From DASYLJ01 sp964432595 (lineage in GTDB: Bacteria > Desulfobacterota > Binatia > DP-6), in the NCBI GenBank assembly GCA_964432595.1, contig CAYSOF010000016.1, positions 62,001 through 126,000 of the forward strand: a stretch of 64,000 nucleotides of DNA, given 5' to 3'. Shown piece by piece: positions 15,990-24,000 of this stretch. How positions within the stretch are numbered: the first letter of the stretch is position 1; each line of letters starts with the position of its first letter. The notes beneath the pieces were generated by a model. That model was not told the DNA's origin and did no database searches. It saw only the letters and a program-made list of their open reading frames with translations. Both the position numbers and the translations under genes were made by a program.

Positions 15990-16636
15990 GCGCCGGGCGG
16001 GCAGGGCAGACGGAGCGGATTGTTCACGCCGTGGCCGGTGTGCACGTCGAAGCGGTAGCCGTGCCAGGGGCAGGTGATGCAGCCGTCGACGATCGGCGCG
16101 TCCTCGAGCGGGCCGCCGAGATGCGGACACACCGTCGCGTGCCACACCGGCCGGCCGTCGACGAACGTCATGTGGAACGCGGGCTCGAGCTGTCCGTCGA
16201 GGACCGACTGGCGCCGCACCATCATCGCTTCGTCCTCGTCCCAGAGCTTGGTGTACAGCGCGACGTAGCGCTCGCCGACGCGCGCGCTGGCGGCGCCGGG
16301 CACGACGAAGCCGACCTCCACGTCGGTGCAGCGATCGCCCGCCGGCGTGAGCCGCGTGACGATGTCGGTGCCGGTGCCCGGACCGGACGTCGTGCGGCTG
16401 TGGTAGACGCGCGCGGCGCGATCGATCGTCACCTCCACCACGAACGGCTCTCGCCGCGCGGCGCGCGTCGACGTCTCGGCGCGCCAGCCGTCGGCATGCC
16501 GTTCGAGCAGGCGCACGTGGCCGAACGTCTCGCGGTGCAGCCAGGGCAGGTGCTCCCAGTCGAGCACGTTCTCCCAGACGCGCTCGAGCGACGCATGGAC
16601 GGTGCGGCGGTAGACCGCGACCGGCTCGGGGGTCAT
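15986..16636 (-). CDS. SRPBCC-Rieske fusion protein, permuted Rieske-oxygenase-like
   Basis: A 216-residue protein with an N-terminal SRPBCC (Bet v1-like) domain (about 5-148) and a C-terminal Rieske [2Fe-2S] domain (about 150-212). Rieske ligands are Cys170, His172, Cys189 and His192 (CPH, then 16 residues, then CPWH). The SRPBCC domain carries Asp26-x2-His29-x4-His34, the spacing of the bridging Asp and iron-binding His of naphthalene dioxygenase (D205, H208, H213), and an EDEAMMVRRQ segment with Asp135 where the third iron ligand would fall. Known ring-hydroxylating oxygenases have the opposite order, Rieske first, and are about twice as long. An NTF2-like gene overlaps downstream. Activity is inferred; a Rieske-containing regulator or binding protein remains possible. 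Confidence 0.8.
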   Translation of the reverse strand: MTPEPVAVYRRTVHASLERVWENVLDWEHLPWLHRETFGHVRLLERHADGWRAETSTRAARREPFVVEVTIDRAARVYHSRTTSGPGTGTDIVTRLTPAGDRCTDVEVGFVVPGAASARVGERYVALYTKLWDEDEAMMVRRQSVLDGQLEPAFHMTFVDGRPVWHATVCPHLGGPLEDAPIVDGCITCPWHGYRFDVHTGHGVNNPLRLPCPPGA

Positions 16637-16700
16637 GCGCTCCCCATACGGGCGTCGTGCGGATGGCGTCAACGACGATCGCGTGTCACAAGCCGGGCCC

Positions 16701-17660
16701 ATGCCTGCCTATCCCAACCGCACCGTGTCGACGAACGGCATCACCATGGCGCTCCGCGACGAAGGGACCGGTCCCGCCGTCGTCCTCTGCCACGGCTTCC
16801 CGGAGCTGGCGTACTCGTGGCGCCATCAGGTGCCGGCGCTCGCCGCCGCCGGCTATCGCGCGCTCGCGCCCGATCAGCGCGGCTACGGCGGGACGGATCG
16901 ACCCGACGACGTCGCCTCGTACGACATCCATCACCTGACCGGCGACCTCGTCGGGCTGCTCGACGCGCTGGACGTCGAGAAGGCGGTCTTCGTCGGCCAC
17001 GATTGGGGCGGGATCATCGTCTGGATGATGCCGCTCCTGCATCCGTCGCGGACGGCGGGGGTGATCGGCGTCAACACGCCGTACTTCCAGCGCGGACCGA
17101 TGGCGCCGGTCGCCATGTTCCGCGCGCTGCTCGGCGACAACTACTACGTCGTGCACTTCCAGCAGCCGGGCGTCGCCGACGCCGGTCTGGCGCGCGACCT
17201 CCGCCGGACGTTCTCGGTGCTCGGGCAGCGCGGCGTGCCGATCGCGGAGATCGAGGCGGCGATCGCCCGTGCCGGCGGCATGCGCAACATGGTGGAGATG
17301 GTCGAAAGCGAGGAGCGGCTGGGCGCGCCGTTGCTCACCGAGGAGGAGCTGCAGGTCTTCGTCGACGCGTACGCGACGACCGGCTTCACGGGCGGCATCA
17401 ACTGGTACCGCAACATGGACCGCAACTGGGAGACGACGCCGCAGCTCGACGGCGCGCGCATCACGGTGCCGTCGCTGATGGTGACGGCCGAATGGGACTT
17501 CGTGCTGCGGCCCGAGATGGCCGAGCCGATGCGGAGCTACTGCGACGATCTCGAGATCACGATGATCCCGCAGTGCGGCCACTGGACGCAGCAAGAAAAG
17601 CCGGCCGAGCTGAACGCCGTGATGCTCGACTGGCTGCAGCGGCGGTTCCCTGCACGGTAG
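16701..17660 (+). CDS. Alpha/beta hydrolase, epoxide-hydrolase type
   Basis: A 319-residue alpha/beta hydrolase. The oxyanion motif HGFPE and the nucleophile elbow GHDWGG (Asp as nucleophile) are those of soluble epoxide hydrolases and related haloalkane dehalogenases. The lid domain contains Tyr residues (PYFQRGP and INWYRNMDRNW) that open the epoxide ring in this family, and the C-terminal CGHWTQQEKP supplies the catalytic His. Most likely it hydrolyses epoxides to diols. The ATG at 16701 is chosen because upstream sequence belongs to the promoter shared with the divergent Rieske-type gene. The next gene is an SCP2 thiolase. Confidence 0.85.
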   Translation: MPAYPNRTVSTNGITMALRDEGTGPAVVLCHGFPELAYSWRHQVPALAAAGYRALAPDQRGYGGTDRPDDVASYDIHHLTGDLVGLLDALDVEKAVFVGHDWGGIIVWMMPLLHPSRTAGVIGVNTPYFQRGPMAPVAMFRALLGDNYYVVHFQQPGVADAGLARDLRRTFSVLGQRGVPIAEIEAAIARAGGMRNMVEMVESEERLGAPLLTEEELQVFVDAYATTGFTGGINWYRNMDRNWETTPQLDGARITVPSLMVTAEWDFVLRPEMAEPMRSYCDDLEITMIPQCGHWTQQEKPAELNAVMLDWLQRRFPAR

Positions 17661-17711
17661 TTGCAAAAACTCCTCGGGCTGGGCGAGAGTGCCCGGATTC
17701 ATCCATTCGAG

Positions 17712-17717
17712 AAGGAG
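17712..17717 (+). promoter_or_regulatory. Ribosome binding site for the SCP2 thiolase
   Basis: AAGGAG six bases before the ATG at 17724. It fixes that start over a longer in-frame possibility reaching back to the epoxide-hydrolase stop. Confidence 0.7.
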
Positions 17718-17723
17718 AACCGC

Positions 17724-18920
17724 ATGGGTCGCAAAGTGTACGTCGTCGGGGTGGGCATGACGAAGTTCGAGAAGCCCGGCTCCAAGGCCTGGGACTATCC
17801 CGACATGGCGAAGGAAGCCGGCGAAAAGGCGCTCAAGGACGCCGGCATCCCGTACGACAGCGTCGAGCAGGCGGCCGTCGGCTACTGCTACGGCGACTCC
17901 ACCTGCGGCCAGCGCGCCGTCTACACGCTCGGGCTGACGGGCATTCCCGTCTACAACGTGAACAACAACTGTTCGACGGGCTCGACGGCGCTCTTCATGG
18001 CGAAGCAGCTCGTCGAAGGCGGCCTTGCCGACTGCGTTCTCGCCCTCGGCTTCGAGAAGATGGAGAAGGGCTCGCTCGGCGTGAAGTTCACCGACCGCAC
18101 GAACCCGATGGACAAGCAGTTCGAGACGATGGTCTCGCTGCGCGGCTTCGCCCAGGCACCGCCCGCGCCGCAGTTCTTCGGCAACGCGGGCCGCGAGCAC
18201 ATGGACCGCTACGGCACGACGCGCGAGCAGTTCGCGAAGATCGGCCTGAAGAACCACAAGCACTCGGTGAACAACCCGTACTCGCAGTTCCAGGACGAGT
18301 ACACGCTCGAGCAGATCATGAACGCGCCGATGGTCTACGATCCGCTCACCAAGCTGCAGTGCTGCCCCACGTCGGACGGCGCCGGCGCGGCGATCCTCGC
18401 CAGCGAGGACTTCGTCCGCAAGCACAAGCTCGAGAAGCAGGCCGTCGAGATCGCCGGCATGGCGATGACGACCGACTACCCGAGCACGTTCGAGGAGAAG
18501 AGCTGCATCAAGCTGATCGGCGCCGACATGACGCGCAAGGCGGCCGAGAAGGTCTACGAGCAGTCGGGCCTCGGCCCGAAGGACGTGCAGGTCATCGAGC
18601 TGCACGACTGCTTCTCGGCGAACGAGATGGTGACCTACGAGGCGCTCGGCCTCTGCGCGGAAGGCAAGGCCGGCACGCTCGTCGACGACGGTGCGGTGAC
18701 CTACGGCGGCCAGTGGGTCGTGAACCCGTCGGGCGGCCTCATCTCGAAGGGGCATCCGCTGGGCGCCACCGGCCTCGCGCAGTGCGCGGAGCTCAACTGG
18801 CAGCTGCGCGGACTCGCCGAGAAGCGGCAGGTGCCGAACGTGAAGGCCGCCTTGCAGCACAACCTCGGTCTCGGCGGCGCCGCCGTCGTGACGATGTACC
18901 GTCGCGCGGATCTCGCCTGA
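17724..18920 (+). CDS. SCP2-type acetyl-CoA acyltransferase (thiolase)
   Basis: A 398-residue thiolase of the SCP2/SCP-x group. Catalytic residues are intact: Cys83 in NNNCSTGSTAL, and His344 in ISKGHPLGATGLAQ; HDCFSANE and GGLISKGHP are typical. It splits 3-oxoacyl-CoA with CoA, a step used for branched-chain or sterol-like side chains by this subgroup. No SCP2 lipid-binding domain is attached. The gene follows the epoxide-hydrolase gene by 63 bases and ends with a strong hairpin (18931-18958), so it may end an operon. The active-site difference from the Ltp2-like protein at 8378 is clear. Confidence 0.92.
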   Translation: MGRKVYVVGVGMTKFEKPGSKAWDYPDMAKEAGEKALKDAGIPYDSVEQAAVGYCYGDSTCGQRAVYTLGLTGIPVYNVNNNCSTGSTALFMAKQLVEGGLADCVLALGFEKMEKGSLGVKFTDRTNPMDKQFETMVSLRGFAQAPPAPQFFGNAGREHMDRYGTTREQFAKIGLKNHKHSVNNPYSQFQDEYTLEQIMNAPMVYDPLTKLQCCPTSDGAGAAILASEDFVRKHKLEKQAVEIAGMAMTTDYPSTFEEKSCIKLIGADMTRKAAEKVYEQSGLGPKDVQVIELHDCFSANEMVTYEALGLCAEGKAGTLVDDGAVTYGGQWVVNPSGGLISKGHPLGATGLAQCAELNWQLRGLAEKRQVPNVKAALQHNLGLGGAAVVTMYRRADLA

Positions 18921-18930
18921 ACCTTCTGCA

Positions 18931-18958
18931 GGAGGGATCCCGGCGACGGGATCCCTCC
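18931..18958 (+). terminator. Perfect 12-bp hairpin with GCGA loop after the thiolase
   Basis: Arms GGAGGGATCCCG (18931-18942) and CGGGATCCCTCC (18947-18958) pair without mismatch around a GNRA-type tetraloop, GCGA, 11 bases after the thiolase stop. The following sequence TCGCGTATT is not a T-tract. Position and strength make it a probable terminator or 3'-end protector. Confidence 0.75.
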
Positions 18959-19000
18959 TCGCGTATTGACCCGGCAGGGGCGCCGGCATAGCCCGGGCGC

Positions 19001-19846
19001 ATGGACTTCGGCGCGACCATGTTCCCGACCCACTACGCGATCCGTCCCGACGACCTCGCGCGCGAGTGCGAGTCGCGCGGCTTCGAGTCGCTCTGGTTTC
19101 CCGAGCACACGCACATCCCGTCGTCGCGCCGCAGCCCATGGCCCGGCGGGCCGGTGCTGCCGAAGGAGTACTCGCACACCTACGATCTCTTCGTCGCGAT
19201 GACGTCCGCGGCGTCGGCGACGAAGACGCTCAAGGTCGCGTCGGGCATCTGCCTGCTGGTCGAGCGGGATGCGATCACCACCGCGAAGGAGGTCGCCTCG
19301 CTCGACGTGCTGTCCGGTGGCCGCGTGCTGTTCGGCATCGGCGGCGGCTGGAACGCCGAGGAGATGGAGCATCATGGCACCGAGTTCCGCACGCGCTGGA
19401 AGCTGCTGCGCGAGCGCGTCGAGGCGATGCGCACCATCTGGACGAACGACGAGGCCAGCTACCAGGGCGAGCTCGTGCGGTTCGACCCGATCTGGTCGTG
19501 GCCGAAGCCGATCCAGCGGCCGGGGCCGCCGGTGATCCTCGGCGCGCACGGGCCGAAGGCGCTCGAGCGCGTCGTCAACTATTGCGACGGGTGGATCCCG
19601 ATCGGCGTGCGCGCCGGCGACCTGATGGCCGAGATCGGCAAGTTGCACCAGCTGGCGGTCGCCAAGGGACGTGATCCCAAGTCGATCTCGGTGAACGTCT
19701 ACGGCACGCCGCCCGACGCGGACCTCCTGAAGCAGCTGCGCGACGCGGGGGCCACGCGTGCGATCTTCGCGCTCCCCGCAGCCGACGCCGAGAAGGTCCT
19801 GCCGATGCTCGACAAGTACGCCGGGGCGATGCGCGCGGTCGTGTGA
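19001..19846 (+). CDS. LLM-class oxidoreductase, probably F420-dependent
   Basis: A 281-residue luciferase-like monooxygenase-fold protein. The N-terminus MDFGATMFPTHYAIRPDDLA and the GFESLWFPEHTHIP and SGGRVLFGIGGGWNAEE segments match the F420-dependent LLM subgroup (Rv2161c-like), in which a TIM-barrel uses reduced F420 for hydride transfer. FMN-using relatives exist, so the cofactor is inferred from the subfamily. The substrate is unknown. The gene's end overlaps the next start by four bases (GTGA, 19843-19846), giving a two-gene unit with a FemAB-like protein. Confidence 0.85.
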   Translation: MDFGATMFPTHYAIRPDDLARECESRGFESLWFPEHTHIPSSRRSPWPGGPVLPKEYSHTYDLFVAMTSAASATKTLKVASGICLLVERDAITTAKEVASLDVLSGGRVLFGIGGGWNAEEMEHHGTEFRTRWKLLRERVEAMRTIWTNDEASYQGELVRFDPIWSWPKPIQRPGPPVILGAHGPKALERVVNYCDGWIPIGVRAGDLMAEIGKLHQLAVAKGRDPKSISVNVYGTPPDADLLKQLRDAGATRAIFALPAADAEKVLPMLDKYAGAMRAVV

Positions 19847-20997
19847 CGACCGTTCGCGTGCTCGCATCCGTCCGGGAGGCGCCGCGCGCCGCCTGGGACG
19901 CGCTCGTCGGCGACGGCTCGCCGTTCCTCGAATGGGACTGGCTGGCGGCGCTCGAGGACGCCGGCACGGTCACGCCCGACACCGGCTGGCTACCGCAGCA
20001 CCTGACGCTGTGGGAGGACGACGCGCTGGTCGGCGCGTGTCCGCTCTACGTGAAGGGCCACAGCATGGGCGAGTTCGTCTTCGACCAGGGCTGGGCCGGT
20101 GCCGCGCAGCGCGCGGGCATCGCGTACTACCCGAAGCTCCTCGTCGGCGTGCCGTTCACGCCGGTGACCGGCAGCCGGTTCCTCGCCGCGCCGGGCGCGC
20201 ACGCGCGGGTGGCGGCCGCGCTGGGCGCCGTGCTCGAGGACCTCTGTGCGCAGCAGGGGTTCTCGTCGGCGCACGTGAACTTCTGCCTGCCGGACGACGC
20301 GGCGGCGCTCGAAGCGCGCGGGTGGCTCGTGCGCACGGGGTATCAGTACCACTGGATGAACGACGGATTCCGCACGTTCGACGACTACCTGGCGAGCCTG
20401 CGCAGCAAGCGACGCAACCAGGCGCGCCGCGAGCGGCGCGAGCTGGACGAGCAGGGCGTCACCGTCCGCGCGCACGTCGGCGACGAGATCCCGGACGAGC
20501 TGTTCGCCGTGATGTTCCGGTGCTACCGCACGACGATCGCCCAGCTCGCCTGGGGCCAGCAGTACCTGAACCAGCGCTTCTTCCGCCTGGTCGCCGAGCG
20601 GTTCCGCCATCGTCTGTGCTTCATCGTGGCGCGGCACGGCGATCGCGTCGTGGCGGGGACGTTCAACGTGCAGAAGGCGGGCGTCCTCTACGGCCGCTAC
20701 TGGGGGGCGCTCGAGTACTTCCGCCACCTCCACTTCAACGTCTGCTACTACGCTGCGATCGAGCACTGCATCGCGCACGGGCTGGACCGCTTCGAGCCCG
20801 GCGCCGGCGGCGAGTTCAAGCACCTGCGTGGCTTCGACGCGCGGCCGACGACGAGCATGCATCACCTGCGCGATCCGCGTTTCCGCAAGGCCGTCGCCGA
20901 CTACCTGGTGCGGGAGCGCGCGGCCGTCCGCACGGAGATCGACTGGCTCGACGAGCGGACGGCGCTGCGCCGCGATCGCGAGCCCCAGATCGAGTGA
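19843..20997 (+). CDS. FemAB-like GNAT-fold acyltransferase (DUF482/COG3146 type)
   Basis: A 384-residue protein with the two GNAT-fold halves of the FemAB-like (PF04339-type) family. Signature segments are SPFLEWDWLAALEDAG near the start, a tryptophan-containing WGQQYLNQRFFRLVAERF, then GRYWGALEYFRHLHFNVCYY and FEPGAGGEFKHLRGF near the end. The family is proposed to transfer acyl or amino-acyl groups, some members to cell-wall precursors, but this one's substrate is unknown. The start overlaps the LLM gene. The gene is followed 58 bases later by a very large glycosyltransferase, so a cell-surface role is a reasonable guess. Confidence 0.8.
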   Translation: MTTVRVLASVREAPRAAWDALVGDGSPFLEWDWLAALEDAGTVTPDTGWLPQHLTLWEDDALVGACPLYVKGHSMGEFVFDQGWAGAAQRAGIAYYPKLLVGVPFTPVTGSRFLAAPGAHARVAAALGAVLEDLCAQQGFSSAHVNFCLPDDAAALEARGWLVRTGYQYHWMNDGFRTFDDYLASLRSKRRNQARRERRELDEQGVTVRAHVGDEIPDELFAVMFRCYRTTIAQLAWGQQYLNQRFFRLVAERFRHRLCFIVARHGDRVVAGTFNVQKAGVLYGRYWGALEYFRHLHFNVCYYAAIEHCIAHGLDRFEPGAGGEFKHLRGFDARPTTSMHHLRDPRFRKAVADYLVRERAAVRTEIDWLDERTALRRDREPQIE

Positions 20998-21055
20998 ACG
21001 GGGCGTCTCCCGGGTGGCACGGGTGCACCCTTTCTGCTAGCCAGCCGGACGGGTA

Positions 21056-24000
21056 ATGCAGCGTTCCCCCGCCCAGGTTCCGCTCCCGTCCGACGTCCCG
21101 ACCACCCGCGATCCCGCGCCGCACGGAGCGGCGGGCGCGTTGCGCGTGCTGTGGGTGACCGACGATTGGGGCGCGTCGTTTCGCTACCGCTGTGCGCACG
21201 GCGCCGAGCAGCTGCGCGCCGAGGGGATCGCCGCCAACGTGATGCACGTGGGCGACCCGCGTCTCACGGCGGCGCTGCCCGCGTACTCCGTCGTCGTGCT
21301 CTTCCGCCTGCAATGGAGCGCGCGCGTGGAGGCGCTGGTCGCGGCGATCCGGCGCCAGGGCGCGACGCCCGTCTTCGAGATCGACGATCTCATCTTCGAT
21401 CCCGGCTTCGAGCCGTTGCTCGGGTTCCTGCGCGACCTGCCGCGCGCGTCGCAGCGCGAGTACCGCGAGCGGTTCCGTCGCCTGCGCCGCACGTTCGACG
21501 CGTGCGACGCCTTCCTCGGCAGCACGCCGGCACTCGTGGACGCCGCCCGCGCGCTCGGCCGCACGGACGTCCTGCTGCATCCGAATCTGGTGCCGCCCGC
21601 CTACGAGCGGCTCGCGCGCTGGCTCTCGCATCGCGGGCGCCTCGCGCCGCCGACCATCGCGTACCTGAGCGGCTCGAACACCCACGACCGCGATCTCGCC
21701 GTCGTGAGCGGTCCGCTGGCGCGCGTGCTGGAGACGCATCGCACCGCCCGCGTCATGGTCTGCGGCTTCGTCGAGCTGCCGCCGGCGCTGCAGCCGTTCG
21801 CCGCGCGCATCGTCCAGGTGCCGTACCAGGACTGGCGGGTCTACCCGTGGGCCGTCGCCGGCTGCGCCGTGACGCTGGCGCCGATGGCGGTGGTGAACGC
21901 CTTCGCGCACGCCAAGAGCGCGCTCAAGTTCTTCGAGCCGGGGATCTTCGGCGTGCCCGTCGTCGCCACGCCGACGGCGGCCTTCCGCGACGCCGTCGTC
22001 GACGGAACGACGGGCTTTCTGGCCGACGGTCCGGACGAGTGGGAGGACCGCATCCGTCGCGCGCTCGATCCCGTGGTCGGGCGTACCGTCGGCCGCCGCG
22101 CGCGCGCGGCGGTCCAATCGGCGCACACGCATGCGGCGTATCGCGGCCGACTCGCCGAGCTGCTGCGGCCGCTCGCCGGGCGGAGCGTCGGGCCCGAGCC
22201 GCCGGCGGCGTCGCTCGAGCCGGCGGATCACGCCACGGACGCGACGCCGCCGCCGGGCCGCCTCGAATACGCGCGGCGCGCGTGGTCGCTGGTGCGCGGC
22301 AGAGCGCCGGCGGAGCCTCCGGTGTGCCCGGGCGTGCCGCACGTCGAGCCGGTCGCGCCCGAGCCGTTCGAGCGGCTGCTGCACGCCGTCGACGTCGGCG
22401 GCGCGAGCCGCGTCAGCGCGACGACGCGCGTCCTGCGCCACGTCGTCCGCGAGGGCGCGGGATGGCGTGCCTGGACGCCGGGCGCGTCGACGGAGGTGCT
22501 GGGTGACGGGCGCTTCCGCGCACGCGACGCCGATCCGTCCCTCGTGAGCCCGGCGATCGACGTCGACGGCACGGCGTTCCGCTGGCTGGTCGTGCGGATG
22601 ACGGTCGAGAGCGATGCGCCGTCGTCGCGGGCGCAGCTGTTCTGGAGCGGCGGCGGCCGTGGATTCGCGGAGACGGCGAGCGCCTCGTGGGCCGTCGAAG
22701 CGGACGGCGCGCCGCACACCTGGGTGATCGACCTCCACGATACGGCCTGGCCGCAGGCGGGGCGGGTCACGGCGCTTCGGCTCGATCCGCTCGATCGTCC
22801 CGGAACGATCGCGCTCGCGTCGCTCTGCCTGATCGCCGACCTCGCCCAGCTGGACGGCGACGACGCGGCCGCGGTGCTCGCCGCGCGCCATCTGCGCGGC
22901 CGCGGCGTCCGCGTCGGGGCGGCCGACGTCCCGCTGGCCGACGACGCGCGGATCCTCGCGCACACGCCCGACGTGGCGGCCGGTACGCTCGACTTCGCGC
23001 TGACGGACGACGTCACCCAGCTGCCGGCGCTCTCGCGCCTGCTGCGCCCGGGCGGCGCGTTGCTCGCGATCGGCACGTCGGAGCCCGACCTCGATCCCCC
23101 GGACCTCGAGCTCGTCGAACGCGCGCCCGGGGCCGTGCTGCGGCGGCGCCGCGCCGGGGACGACACGAGACGCCCGCGGGTCGAACGGCCGGTCGACGTC
23201 GTCGTGCCGATCTACAACGCCCGCGACGAGGTCGTGGCGTGCCTCGAGAGCGTCCTGCGCCATGCGCGCGGCGACGTGCGTCTCGTCCCCGTCGACGACG
23301 CGAGCACGGATCGCGAGCTCGTCGCCTGGTTGGACGATCTCGCGCGACTGGAGCCGCAGGTCCGGCTGCTGCGGAATCCCGAGAACCTCGGCTTCGTCGG
23401 CACCGCCAACCATGGCATGCGGGAGGCGGGCGAGCGCGACGTCCTGCTGCTGAACAGCGACACCGTCGTCAGCGAGGGCTTCCTGGACGGCCTGCAGGCG
23501 GCCGCGTACGCGGACGAGCGGCCGTGCATCGTGTCGCCGCTGTCGAACAACGCGACGATCGTGAGCGTCCCGGAGTTCTGCGGCGAGAACCGACTGCCGG
23601 ACGGCTACGGACTCGACGAGATGGCCGCGCTCGTCGCATCGAGCAGCCTGCACCTGCGGCCCGAGCTGCCGACGGCGCACGGGTTCTGCATGTACCTGCC
23701 GGCGGCGATCCTGGCGGCCGTGGGCACGTTCGACCAGGCGCATTTCGGCCGCGGCTTCGGCGAGGAGAACGACCTCTGCGAGCGCGCGCGTGCGGCCGGG
23801 TTCCGCTGCCGCCTCGCCGACGACGTCTATGTGTGGCACGCGGGGGGCGCCTCCTTCGGCGCGGCGGCGGAGCTGCTCAAGCGCGAGCACTACGACACCT
23901 TGCGTGCGCTGCATCCGGACTACTTCCCGCGCATCGCACGCTTCATCGAGGAGAATCCCATCGCGCCCGTACAGGCCACCGTCGATCTCGCGCTGCGCCG

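Noticed and set aside
15567..16145. Longer start for the NTF2-like gene reaching 16145
   Set aside because: The extra residues are Arg-rich out-of-frame translation of the Rieske domain; the coupled ATG at 15989 fits better.
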